The translations under genes and the position numbers were made by a program. From NCBI GenBank assembly GCA_947628265.1, contig CANQZF010000054.1, positions 1-9,540 of the forward strand: 9,540 nt of DNA. The letters are read 5' to 3'. Under the pieces are notes generated by a model that was given only the letters and a program-made list of their open reading frames with translations, was not told where the DNA came from and made no database searches. How positions within the stretch are numbered: position 1 is the first letter of the stretch; each line of letters starts with the position of its first letter. The DNA is from an uncultured Oscillospiraceae bacterium. GTDB lineage: Bacteria > Bacillota > Clostridia > Oscillospirales > Oscillospiraceae. Of the stretch, positions 1-6,242 are shown piece after piece.

Positions 1-447
1 GGTGGGTGCTACCCCGAGGGCCACGTGGAGTGCGACGACTTTGAGGCGGACCTTGACCACTTAAAGGAGAAGCAGGACGCCGGAGCGGAGTTTTTCCTGA
101 GTCAGCTCTTTTTTGATAACGCCGCCTTTTACCGCTTCATCGACAAGGCCCGGGCCCGGGGCATTACCGTCCCGGTGGACGCCGGGATCATGCCCATCAT
201 GGGGAAAAAGCAGATCACCCGCATGGTCTTCATGTGCGGCGCCAGTCTCCCCTCGGCGGTGGTGCGGATGTGCTATAAGTACGAAAACGACCCGGATTCC
301 CTCTTAAAAGCCGGGATGGAGTACGCCGCCAGGCAGATGGTGGAGCTCGCCCAGTCCGGCGCCGTCAGCGGCATCCACATCTATACCATGAATAAGCCCG
401 AGGTGGCGAAATTTGAGATGGAGGCCCTCCGCCATGCCGGATTTTGA
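1..447 (+). CDS. metF: Methylenetetrahydrofolate reductase, C-terminal part (5' end outside window)
   Basis: The frame is open from base 1 and ends with TGA at 445-447, so about 148 C-terminal residues are visible and the start lies upstream. The first residues read GCYPEGHVE, the family's YPEGH motif. They are followed by DLDHLKEKQDAGAEFFLSQL and FFDNAAFYRF, then VDAGIMPIMG, and near the end IHIYTMNKPEV. This order matches the second half of the MetF FAD-binding TIM barrel. The enzyme reduces 5,10-methylene-THF to 5-methyl-THF in the cytoplasm. The next two genes encode the methionine synthase system that consumes 5-methyl-THF, which fits. The last 14 bases overlap the next gene, suggesting translational coupling. 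Because only the C-terminus is visible, a MetF paralogue working in another one-carbon pathway cannot be excluded. The operon promoter and any riboswitch would lie outside the window. Confidence 0.93.
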   Translation, partial: GGCYPEGHVECDDFEADLDHLKEKQDAGAEFFLSQLFFDNAAFYRFIDKARARGITVPVDAGIMPIMGKKQITRMVFMCGASLPSAVVRMCYKYENDPDSLLKAGMEYAARQMVELAQSGAVSGIHIYTMNKPEVAKFEMEALRHAGF

Positions 448-1123
448 GTACAAGATCGACAAATCCGAGGTCTTGCGGTATCTCGGCCACCGGGGACAGG
501 CGCTGACGCCGGAGCTCATGGCGCTCATCGACGAAATTTCTGAAAAGTGCCTGGAGAGTGCGCGGCCCAGGTACTGCTTTCAAATCTTCCCTCTGGATAC
601 GACCTCCCCAAGCCCCGCCCTTGCGGGTACCGGGGTGACGCTTTTGGGGGAGGACATCAAAAAGCACCTCGCCGGGGCAAGCTCCGTGGCTGTCATGGCC
701 GCCACCCTGGGCTTTGAGGTGGAGCGGGCCATGATGAGATTAAGTCAGCGCTCCGCCACGGCGGAGGTCATCTTCAACGCCGCCTGTACCGCCCTCATCG
801 AGGCGGTGTCGGACCGGTGCGAGGGGGAGATCGTGGAGACAGCGCGGCGAAGGGGGCTTGTGACCTCCTACCGCTACAGTCCCGGCTACGGGGACTTCCC
901 CTTAGAGCAGCAGCCGGAGATTTTGGGCGTCCTTGACGCGGGGACGCGGCTGGGCATCACGCTGACGGACTCCATGTTGATGCTCCCCAAAAAGAGCGTC
1001 TCCGCTCTCATCGGCCTCTACCCGGAGGGGCTGGGCGTCCGGCGCGGCGGCTCCAGCTGCGAGACCTGCGAGAACCGGGAAAACTGCGAATTTCGAAAGG
1101 AGGGCTACGGCTGCAATGGGTGA
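434..1123 (+). CDS. Stand-alone methionine synthase reactivation-domain protein
   Basis: A 229-residue protein resembling the C-terminal AdoMet-binding reactivation domain of cobalamin-dependent methionine synthase, encoded here as its own gene. Visible hallmarks are RYSPGYGDFPLEQQ at residues 147-160, equivalent to the family's RPxPGYP AdoMet-contact motif, and TDSMLMLPKKSVSALIG at about 178-194. The expected role is reductive methylation of oxidised cob(II)alamin on MetH, using S-adenosylmethionine. The next gene is a MetH lacking this domain, which strongly supports that pairing; split arrangements of this kind are known, for example in Thermotoga. The start at 434 is chosen because GGAGG at 420-424 is 9 bases upstream; an in-frame ATG at 413 has no comparable site and overlaps metF further. 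The gene overlaps metF by 14 bp and metH by 8 bp. The C-terminus has a cysteine cluster, C209-x2-C212-x5-C218 with C227, which could bind a metal or Fe-S cluster (inference). Confidence 0.88.
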   Translation: MPDFEYKIDKSEVLRYLGHRGQALTPELMALIDEISEKCLESARPRYCFQIFPLDTTSPSPALAGTGVTLLGEDIKKHLAGASSVAVMAATLGFEVERAMMRLSQRSATAEVIFNAACTALIEAVSDRCEGEIVETARRRGLVTSYRYSPGYGDFPLEQQPEILGVLDAGTRLGITLTDSMLMLPKKSVSALIGLYPEGLGVRRGGSSCETCENRENCEFRKEGYGCNG

Positions 1124-3455
1124 GTTTACGCTTTTTGACGGCGGCATGGGCACGGAGCTCCAGAAAAGGGGCCTCAAGGCCGGGGCCCTGCCGGAGCTTT
1201 TAAATTTAACCGAGCCCGAAATCGTCCGGGATGTCCACAAAGCTTACGTGGAGGCCGGGGCGGACGTCATCACCGCCAACACCTTCGGCGCCAACTCCAA
1301 AAAGCTGGGGGACGCCGGGACAGTTGAGAAAGTGGTCTCCGCCGGGATACGCTTAGTCCGGGAGGCCGGCGCTAAAAAGGCGGCTCTGGACATTGGCCCC
1401 ATTGGCGCGCTCCTGGCCCCCATGGGGACGATGAGCTTTGACGAGGCGTACTCTATCTTTCGGGAGGTGGTGCGTGCCGGGGTCAAGGCCGGGGCGGACC
1501 TTGTGATCATCGAGACGATGTCGGACCTTTTGGAGGCCAAGGCGGCGCTTTTGGCGGTGAAGGAGAACTCGGACCTGCCCGCCTACGTCACTATGACCTT
1601 TATGGCCGACGGGCGGACGTTTTTGGGCACCAGTCCTGCCGTGGCGGCGGCGACGCTCTCCGCTCTCGGGGCCGATGCCGTGGGGATCAACTGCTCCCTG
1701 GGGCCGGAGGAGACGGAGCCCTTTATTGCCGAGGTTTTGCGCTGGGCCACCGTCCCCGTTATCGTCCAGCCCAACGCGGGACTGCCCGACGGAAGCTCCG
1801 GGGAGACGGTCTACCACGTGACGCCGGAGGAATTTGCCAGAAGCGTTGGCCGGATGCTGGACATGGGCGTCACCGTCGCCGGCGGCTGCTGCGGCACCAC
1901 TCCGGAGCACATACGGCTTTTGCGCCGGGAGATGGACGCCCGGAGACCCGTGGAGCGCGAAATTCCCCGCCGTACCGTCCTCACCAGCTCCCAGCGGCTT
2001 GTGTGCCTCGATAACTCCATCGCCGTCATCGGCGAGCGCATCAACCCCACGGGGAAAAAGAAAATCAAAGCGGCTCTCCGCAGCGGGAGCTTCGACTACA
2101 TCCTCAACGAGGCCATCTCCCAGGAGGAGGCCGGGGCGGACCTTCTGGACGTCAACGCCGGTCTTCCCGAGATCGACGAGCCCGCCACCCTCCGGCGTCT
2201 CGTCACCTCCCTCCAGGCCGTGACGCCCCTGCCCCTCCAGATCGACAGCTCCGACCCGGAGGCCCTGGACGCCGCCTGTAGGGTCTACAGCGGCAAGCCT
2301 GTCATCAACTCCGTAAACGGCAAGGAGGAGAGCCTTTCCGCCATCCTGCCCATCGCCAAAAAGTACGGCGCGGCGGTGGTGGGGCTGACGCTGGACGAAA
2401 ACGGCATCCCGGACAAGGCCGAAGAGCGCCTGAAAATCGCGGAAAAGATCATCAAAAGGGCGGGGGAGTACGGCATCCCCCGGGAGGACGTGCTCATCGA
2501 CTGCCTGACCCTCACCGTCTCCACAAACCAGGCCCTGGCGGTGGAGACTCTGGAGGCTGTGGAGCTGGTGACAAGAAATCTGGGCGTCAAAACGGTCCTG
2601 GGCGTCAGCAATATCTCTTTCGGTCTGCCCGCCCGGGAGGTCATCAACGCCGCCTTCCTCTCCGCCGCTTTCGCCAAGGGCCTCACCATGCCCATTTTGA
2701 ACCCCATGTCCCGGCGGTACATGGACGCCGTGGCCGCCTGGCGGGTGCTGTCCGGGGAGGACGGCAACGCCCGGAGGTTTATTGAAAGTTATGTAAACCT
2801 CCCCACAGACCCTGCCCCCTCTAACGAGCCCGCCGGACAGATTGACATAACGCAAATCGTCCTCTCCGGCAGGAAGCTCCTCATCGAGGACGCGGTCCGG
2901 GCGGCCCTGCGGGAAAGGGGGCCCATGGAGGTGATAAACGGGCTCCTGATCCCCGCCATCAACGCCGCCGGGGACAAATTCGAGCGGGGGGAGTTCTTCC
3001 TTCCCCAGCTCATGGCCAGCGCCGAGACGGTGAAGCTGGGCTTTGACGTCATCCGGGACGGGGCCAAGTCCGGGGAAGTTGCCAGCAAGGGGAAGATCCT
3101 CCTGGCTACCGTCAAGGGGGACATCCACGACATCGGCAAGAACATCGTGAAGATGCTCCTCTCCAACTACGGCTACGAGATCCTGGATCTGGGCCGGGAC
3201 GTGCCGCCGGAGCTCATTGTGGAGACGACGCTGCGGGAGCATATCCGGCTTGTGGGCCTCTCCGCCCTCATGACCACCACGGTGAAGGCCATGGCGGACA
3301 CCATAAAGCTCCTGCATGAGGCCGGCGCGGCGTGCAAGATCATGGTGGGCGGGGCCGTCCTGACCCCGGAGTACGCGGCCCTGGTGGGCGCGGACTACTA
3401 CGCCCGCGACGCCCAGGAGTCCGCCCGCATCGCCGCCGAGGTCTTCGGGGGATAG
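1116..3455 (+). CDS. metH: Cobalamin-dependent methionine synthase lacking the reactivation domain
   Basis: A 779-residue enzyme that transfers the methyl group of 5-methyl-THF through cobalamin to homocysteine, giving methionine. Domains in order: a homocysteine/zinc barrel (about 1-290) with LFDGGMGTEL at the start and the likely zinc cysteines C193 (GINCS) and C258-C259 (GGCCGT); a pterin-binding barrel (about 300-570) with GERINPTGKK and GADLLDVNAG; a helical cap (about 600-655); and a cobalamin-binding Rossmann domain with the base-off motif D669-x-H671-x2-G674 (DIHDIGKN), where H671 would be the lower cobalt ligand, followed by GLSALMTTTV. The protein stops after the cobalamin domain. 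Full-length enzymes such as E. coli MetH (about 1,227 residues) carry a further C-terminal reactivation domain of roughly 330 residues, which the preceding gene appears to supply. AAAGGAGGG at 1096-1104 is 11 bases upstream of the ATG, inside the preceding gene. No convincing hairpin follows the stop before the tRNA promoter. Confidence 0.95.
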   Translation: MGEFTLFDGGMGTELQKRGLKAGALPELLNLTEPEIVRDVHKAYVEAGADVITANTFGANSKKLGDAGTVEKVVSAGIRLVREAGAKKAALDIGPIGALLAPMGTMSFDEAYSIFREVVRAGVKAGADLVIIETMSDLLEAKAALLAVKENSDLPAYVTMTFMADGRTFLGTSPAVAAATLSALGADAVGINCSLGPEETEPFIAEVLRWATVPVIVQPNAGLPDGSSGETVYHVTPEEFARSVGRMLDMGVTVAGGCCGTTPEHIRLLRREMDARRPVEREIPRRTVLTSSQRLVCLDNSIAVIGERINPTGKKKIKAALRSGSFDYILNEAISQEEAGADLLDVNAGLPEIDEPATLRRLVTSLQAVTPLPLQIDSSDPEALDAACRVYSGKPVINSVNGKEESLSAILPIAKKYGAAVVGLTLDENGIPDKAEERLKIAEKIIKRAGEYGIPREDVLIDCLTLTVSTNQALAVETLEAVELVTRNLGVKTVLGVSNISFGLPAREVINAAFLSAAFAKGLTMPILNPMSRRYMDAVAAWRVLSGEDGNARRFIESYVNLPTDPAPSNEPAGQIDITQIVLSGRKLLIEDAVRAALRERGPMEVINGLLIPAINAAGDKFERGEFFLPQLMASAETVKLGFDVIRDGAKSGEVASKGKILLATVKGDIHDIGKNIVKMLLSNYGYEILDLGRDVPPELIVETTLREHIRLVGLSALMTTTVKAMADTIKLLHEAGAACKIMVGGAVLTPEYAALVGADYYARDAQESARIAAEVFGG

Positions 3456-3485
3456 GAAAAAATCCAGTAAAAATCAAAAAACTTC

Positions 3486-3514
3486 TTGACAACCCCGCCT
3501 AAACTCGTTATAAT
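3486..3514 (+). promoter_or_regulatory. Consensus sigma-A promoter of tRNA-Gln
   Basis: TTGACA at 3486-3491 and TATAAT at 3509-3514 are both perfect consensus hexamers with the ideal 17-bp spacer. The predicted start is near 3521, a few bases before the mature tRNA. This is a very strong constitutive promoter, as expected for a stable RNA gene. Confidence 0.93.
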
Positions 3515-3527
3515 AGCCCTTGCGTTT

Positions 3528-3601
3528 AGCGGGATTGTGTAAAGGTAGCACAGCGGACTCTGACTCCGTATGTGAGGGTTCGAATCCTTCTCCCGCTGCC
3601 A
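3528..3601 (+). tRNA. tRNA-Gln, anticodon CUG
   Basis: A full cloverleaf can be folded by hand. The acceptor stem AGCGGGA (3528-3534) pairs with TCCCGCT (3591-3597). The D stem is 3537-3540 with 3548-3551. The anticodon stem GCGGA/TCCGT (3553-3557/3565-3569) closes the seven-base loop CTCTGAC, with anticodon CTG at 3560-3562. The T arm is GAGGG-TTCGAAT-CCTTC (3574-3590). The discriminator base is G3598, usual for glutamine tRNAs, and CCA is encoded at 3599-3601. CUG reads CAG codons, which are common in this GC-rich sequence. It is a single-gene transcription unit with its own promoter and terminator. Confidence 0.96.
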
Positions 3602-3607
3602 AAAGGG

Positions 3608-3660
3608 AAAAGCCCGAAAACACCTGGGAAATCAGGGGTTTTCGGGCTTTTCTTTTGTTT
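3608..3660 (+). terminator. Rho-independent terminator of tRNA-Gln
   Basis: The left arm AAAAGCCCGAAAAC (3608-3621) pairs with GTTTTCGGGCTTTT (3638-3651), a perfect 14-bp stem with a 16-base loop in which CCTG and CAGG could add pairs. A T-rich tail (CTTTTGTTT) follows. Reads leaving the tRNA, and any read-through from metH, would stop here. Confidence 0.9.
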
Positions 3661-3680
3661 GTGGAGCGGGGGCGGCGGGG

Positions 3681-3735
3681 CAGAAAATATCAGAAAATAT
3701 CAACTTCTATAGTAAAAAATATAGTAAAAAATATA
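3681..3735. repeat. Short AT-rich tandem repeats
   Basis: CAGAAAATAT occurs twice in tandem at 3681-3700. TATAGTAAAAAA occurs twice at 3708-3719 and 3720-3731, followed by a further TATA. They lie just after the tRNA terminator in a sharply AT-rich patch, against the GC-rich background. The function is unknown; slippage or remnant foreign DNA are both possible. Confidence 0.75.
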
Positions 3736-4071
3736 CCAGTTATTGGGAAACGGCCTCGGAGGACGGTTCTTCGGGAGTTTCTTCGGGCTTTTTCCCGGAT
3801 TTTTTTCGATATAGCCGTTGATATTTAATGCGGCGGCGTCGATGGTCTCGTCCTTGGCGGAGGTATAGATCCTGCTGCGCTAGGTGGTCTTTGCGCCGCC
3901 CAGGATGTCCATGACGCGGGAGAAGGAGCGCCAGTCGTTCTCCAGGCACGTCGTGGTCTTCGTGGTCTTGCCGTCCGTCTGAGGGAAGGCGAGGGCGGAG
4001 GCGTCACGGCCCCTGACGGTTCCCCCTTGATTTCCCCGCCCTCCCAAGCCTTTGACCGGTTTTCTGCCCAT
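3700..4071 (-). pseudogene. Decayed reading frame of unknown family with an internal stop
   Basis: One minus-strand frame reads as plausible protein from ATG at 4069-4071 (MGRKPVKG) to a TGA at 3700-3702, but is interrupted by TAG at 3880-3882. Before the stop it reads CLENDWRSFSRVMDILGGAK; after the stop it continues in the same frame with RIYTSAKDETIDAAALNING and a lysine/proline-rich tail. The natural-looking composition on both sides suggests one gene broken by a nonsense mutation. No ribosome binding site precedes the ATG. The last codons run into the tandem-repeat patch, so the true 3' end may be lost. I do not recognise the family. The position just downstream of a tRNA gene, a common integration site, suggests remnant mobile DNA (inference). 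An overlapping plus-strand frame is open to 4209, so the coding strand is not certain. Confidence 0.35.
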
Positions 4072-4215
4072 GAGGCAGGGGGACACATTTTAAATGGGTT
4101 TCAACGTATCGGGTTCCAATACATTGAGAGCGCCGTCATCGGCTGGAACATCGGCGACATCCCCGATGACATGATGGACGTAGAGGCGACGTTCTATCCA
4201 TTGAGTTAAGTTGTT

Positions 4216-4257
4216 TAGTGAAGAGTGATGGGAAAAATACCTTTTCACTCTTCACTA
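4216..4257. repeat. Heptamer-repeat inverted repeat (tract A)
   Basis: TAGTGAAGAGTGA at 4216-4228 and its exact reverse complement at 4245-4257 form a perfect 13-bp inverted repeat with a 16-base loop. Each arm is built from the same NAGTGAA heptamer found at 4292-4324 and, inverted, at 7390-7422. It could fold as a hairpin in either strand. Confidence 0.8.
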
Positions 4258-4291
4258 TTACTTTTTACCTCCAAAAATCGGCCCTACAAAT

Positions 4292-4324
4292 TAGTGAAGA
4301 GTGAAAAGTGAATAGTGAAGAAGT
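4292..4324 (+). repeat. Heptamer tract B: four NAGTGAA units plus GAAGT
   Basis: The 33 bases parse as TAGTGAA, GAGTGAA, AAGTGAA, TAGTGAA and then GAAGT. The same 33-base architecture, with a different choice of first bases, is present in inverted orientation at 7390-7422. Tract B directly abuts the ssrA terminator. Confidence 0.85.
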
Positions 4325-4361
4325 AAAAATCGGCAATCCTCTTAAGAGAATTGCCGATTTT
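4325..4361 (-). terminator. Rho-independent terminator of ssrA
   Basis: AAAAATCGGCAAT (4325-4337) and ATTGCCGATTTTT (4350-4362) are perfect 13-bp arms around a 12-base loop. Read on the minus strand, the hairpin begins immediately after the encoded CCA of tmRNA (its last base pairs with the final arm base) and ends in a run of five U. The position and orientation fit termination of the tmRNA precursor. Confidence 0.88.
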
Positions 4362-4720
4362 TGGTGGAGGCGGCGGGAGTTGAACCCGCGTCCGAAAACA
4401 CATCCGTCTGAACTTCTCCGGGCGCAGACGGTTATTTTGGCGTCAGCCGTTTCCCTCGGTCACAGGCAAGCCGTCACGCGCTGTGGCTTTGGTAGCTTCA
4501 TGATGCATGGCGCGGGCAAAGCTTACCGCGCGCACGTTCTCCACTCATCGACGCCCCATCCCCGGCCGTGGACCTCCGGGGTGGAACGGTCACTGCTTAA
4601 GCAGCGGCAGGAACAGCGTAATCGTTGTTCTTTAATTTATAAGATGCCCGTTTTATGGATGTCAGGCGCATCCGCCCGCTATTCAGATTTCCGCGTCCCC
4701 GTCGAAACCGGTACGCCCCC
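4362..4720 (-). ncRNA. ssrA: Transfer-messenger RNA (tmRNA)
   Basis: A 359-base RNA that, with SmpB, rescues stalled ribosomes and adds a degradation tag. The 5' end GGGGGCG pairs with CGCCTCC before A-CCA at the 3' end, forming the acceptor stem; it includes the G3-U70 wobble used by alanyl-tRNA synthetase. The 5' domain has GGTTTCGACGGGG, the conserved D-loop-like segment. The 3' domain has the T arm GCGGG-TTCAACT-CCCGC preceded by CGGAC. The tag frame ends at TAA (complement of 4597-4599) and reads back as KNNDYAVPAAA to AAG at 4630-4632. This puts the resume codon at base 89, against about 90 in E. coli tmRNA, so the predicted tag is Ala-KNNDYAVPAAA. The exact resume codon is inferred. 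SmpB is encoded about 1.5 kb upstream on the same strand. No clear promoter is visible directly upstream. Confidence 0.96.
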
Positions 4721-4723
4721 ATG

Positions 4724-4756
4724 TTTTTTGAAATGGCCGGAGGCCATTTCAAAAAA
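4724..4756. repeat. Perfect 15-bp inverted repeat abutting the tmRNA 5' end
   Basis: TTTTTTGAAATGGCC (4724-4738), loop GGA, then its exact complement GGCCATTTCAAAAAA (4742-4756). It has the form of a bidirectional terminator (stem flanked by T and A runs) and covers positions -4 to -36 relative to mature tmRNA, exactly where a promoter would normally sit. Confidence 0.85.
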
Positions 4757-4767
4757 AGGGGATTGCC

Positions 4768-4814
4768 GGTTTGCTGCGCGCACGGCCCCGGAGGGGCCGC
4801 ACACTCCGCAAACC
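4768..4814. repeat. Nested palindrome
   Basis: The outer arms GGTTTGC (4768-4774) and GCAAACC (4808-4814) enclose CGGCCCC (4783-4789), loop GGA, GGGGCCG (4793-4799). It is one of several hairpins in the spacer between the reductase gene and ssrA. The role is unknown. Confidence 0.7.
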
Positions 4815-4822
4815 TAAGAGGG

Positions 4823-4855
4823 TAAATTTCCGACGTACATGCCGCCGGAAATTTA
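4823..4855. repeat. 10-bp inverted repeat
   Basis: TAAATTTCCG (4823-4832) and CGGAAATTTA (4846-4855) with a 13-base loop. It belongs to the same hairpin-rich spacer. Confidence 0.7.
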
Positions 4856-4866
4856 ATTTGAATTTA

Positions 4867-4888
4867 TTTCTCCGCTGCGGCGGAGAAA
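4867..4888. repeat. 9-bp hairpin with TGCG loop
   Basis: TTTCTCCGC (4867-4875), TGCG, GCGGAGAAA (4880-4888). It is a perfect stem with a four-base loop in the same spacer. Confidence 0.7.
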
Positions 4889-4921
4889 GTCTGCGACGCT
4901 GAAAAAAGGTAGAAGATTTAA

Positions 4922-4947
4922 CGCGAACATCGCTGCGCTTGTTCGCG
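4922..4947 (-). terminator. Candidate terminator after the reductase gene
   Basis: CGCGAACA (4922-4929) and TGTTCGCG (4940-4947) form an 8-bp stem only 2 bases beyond the stop of the minus-strand reductase. On the minus strand a moderately T-rich stretch (TTAAATCTTCTACC, then TTTTTT) follows, but there is no immediate U run. It may terminate weakly, or be a processing or stability hairpin that lets transcription continue into ssrA. Confidence 0.4.
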
Positions 4948-4949
4948 GG

Positions 4950-5705
4950 TTAGGTTTTTGCTAATTTTACTACAATAGTGCTGGGGGTGACTTTGGCGAT
5001 GAAGCGGTAGAGTTTGAAGAAGGCGCGGGGGGTGTGGAAGGCCTTGTCGGCTTTGGCGGCTTTATAGCTGCCGGAGGCGACTTTTTTGGGGTCGCAGTAG
5101 GGGAGGGTCTTGAACATCTTGGAGTTGCCGCGAATTTCGCCCACGTCCAAAAACTCCGTGTCCATGGGGCCGGAGCAGACGGCGGTGACGGAGATCTTCC
5201 GGTCCCGCAGCTCCTCGCGAAGGCCCAGGGAGAAGCTGGACACGTACGCCTTGGTGGAGCTGTACACCGTCATTCTGGCGTTGGGGCAGAAAGAGGCGAT
5301 GGAGCTTACGTTCACGATGTGGCCGCCCTCCGGCATATAGGGGAGCGCGATCCGGGTCACTAAGGTCATGGCCCTCATGTTGAGGTCGCACATCCGGGCA
5401 AGAAGCTCCGGGTCCGTCTCCGCCACGTTGGCCAGATACCCGCACCCGGCGCAGTTGACCAGCACCTGGACCTCCGGCTGCTCCTCCTCCAGCTTCCGGG
5501 AGAGGATGCCAAGGTCGGTATCGGAGGTGAGATCCAGCGGCACGCAGACGCTGGGGAGGGTGAGCTTCGCGGCAAGCTCGTCCAAAAGCGCCTTTCTCCG
5601 GGCCACAAGCCAGACCGCCTCCACCTCCGGGAAATTCTCCGAAAGCTGGAGGGCGTATTCCTTCCCGAGACCCGAGGACGCGCCGGTGATGATGGCAATT
5701 TTCAT
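4950..5705 (-). CDS. Short-chain dehydrogenase/reductase (SDR)
   Basis: A 251-residue classical SDR, the usual length for the family. It has the nucleotide-binding TGASSGLG at residues 7-14, NCAG at 84-87 (family NNAG), the likely catalytic set N109, S134/S135, Y148 and K152 (YSSTK), and CSGP at 177-180 following the catalytic helix. It should be a cytoplasmic NAD(P)-dependent oxidoreductase. The substrate cannot be read from the sequence; the closest general resemblance is to the uncharacterised short-chain oxidoreductases often annotated as DltE-like. ATG at 5703-5705 is preceded by AAGGTG at 5712-5717, inside the end of the upstream isomerase gene, and only 3 bases separate the two genes, so they are cotranscribed and probably coupled. 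The C-terminus (RFIAKVTPSTIVVKLAKT) is mildly hydrophobic and basic but has no clear transmembrane segment. Confidence 0.9.
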   Translation of the reverse strand: MKIAIITGASSGLGKEYALQLSENFPEVEAVWLVARRKALLDELAAKLTLPSVCVPLDLTSDTDLGILSRKLEEEQPEVQVLVNCAGCGYLANVAETDPELLARMCDLNMRAMTLVTRIALPYMPEGGHIVNVSSIASFCPNARMTVYSSTKAYVSSFSLGLREELRDRKISVTAVCSGPMDTEFLDVGEIRGNSKMFKTLPYCDPKKVASGSYKAAKADKAFHTPRAFFKLYRFIAKVTPSTIVVKLAKT

Positions 5706-5708
5706 GGT

Positions 5709-6227
5709 TTACACCTTCTGGGGCTCGCCGTAGTCCACGCCGAAGGTCTCCACCGTCACGGACTTCATGACCTGGGGCTTGCGGGGCTTGTCGTTGTAGT
5801 CCACCCGGACATTGGCGATCTCGTCCACCACGTCCATGCCCTCCGTGACCTTGCCAAAGGCGGCGTACTGGCCGTCCAGGTGGGGGGAATCGGCGTGGAC
5901 GATGAAGAACTGGCTCCCGGCGGAGTCGGGAATGCTGGTGCGGGCCATGGAGAGGACGCCGCGCTCGTGCTTAATGGGGTTATTGACGCCGTTGGCGGCA
6001 AACTCGCCCTTGATGCAGTAGCCGGGGCCGCCGGTGCCGTTTCCCTTGGGGCAGCCGCCCTGGATCATAAAGTCCTTTATGACCCGGTGGAAGATGAGGC
6101 CGTTATAAAAGCCCCTCCCGGCCAGGGAGATGAAATTTGCCACGGATATGGGGGCCACGTCGGGGTAGAGCTCGGCCTTTATGACCTTGCCGTCCTCCAT
6201 TTCAATAGTCGCGATGGGATTAGCCAT
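5709..6227 (-). CDS. Cyclophilin-type peptidyl-prolyl cis-trans isomerase
   Basis: A 172-residue single-domain cyclophilin catalysing cis-trans isomerisation of peptidyl-proline bonds. Visible hallmarks are FHRVI at 46-50, with R48 as the catalytic arginine; FMIQGG at 53-58; the glycine-rich GNGTGGPGY at 62-70; SQFFI at 105-109; and LDGQYAAFGKV at 118-128. The position of the cyclosporin-contacting tryptophan in human cyclophilin A is a histidine here (H117), as in many bacterial members, so cyclosporin sensitivity would be expected to be low (inference). There is no signal peptide, so it is cytoplasmic. The ribosome binding site AAAGGAG lies at the end of smpB, 15 bases away, making an smpB-isomerase-reductase operon. 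Folding help beside trans-translation and a Clp adaptor gives a protein quality-control context, though the link may be only positional. Confidence 0.95.
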   Translation of the reverse strand: MANPIATIEMEDGKVIKAELYPDVAPISVANFISLAGRGFYNGLIFHRVIKDFMIQGGCPKGNGTGGPGYCIKGEFAANGVNNPIKHERGVLSMARTSIPDSAGSQFFIVHADSPHLDGQYAAFGKVTEGMDVVDEIANVRVDYNDKPRKPQVMKSVTVETFGVDYGEPQKV

Positions 6228-6242
6228 GATCGTTCTCTCCTT

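Noticed and set aside
1353..3317. Minus-strand open frame of 654 codons
   Set aside because: It lies wholly antisense to metH, whose domain motifs are unambiguous. Its composition (many H, G, V, D and R) is typical of the reverse complement of GC-rich coding DNA.
3456..3485. Terminator for the metF-metH operon
   Set aside because: The bases after the stop are A-rich but contain no inverted repeat. The tRNA terminator at 3608 may serve for read-through.
4027..4209. Plus-strand frame of 60 codons ending IPDDMMDVEATFYPLS
   Set aside because: It has no ribosome binding site, is not a recognised family, and its upstream part is antisense to the more natural minus-strand frame. It could be a remnant, but there is not enough to call it.
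4308..4817. Plus-strand open frame of 169 codons
   Set aside because: It runs across ssrA, its terminator and the adjoining palindrome. The open frame is a by-product of the tmRNA sequence.
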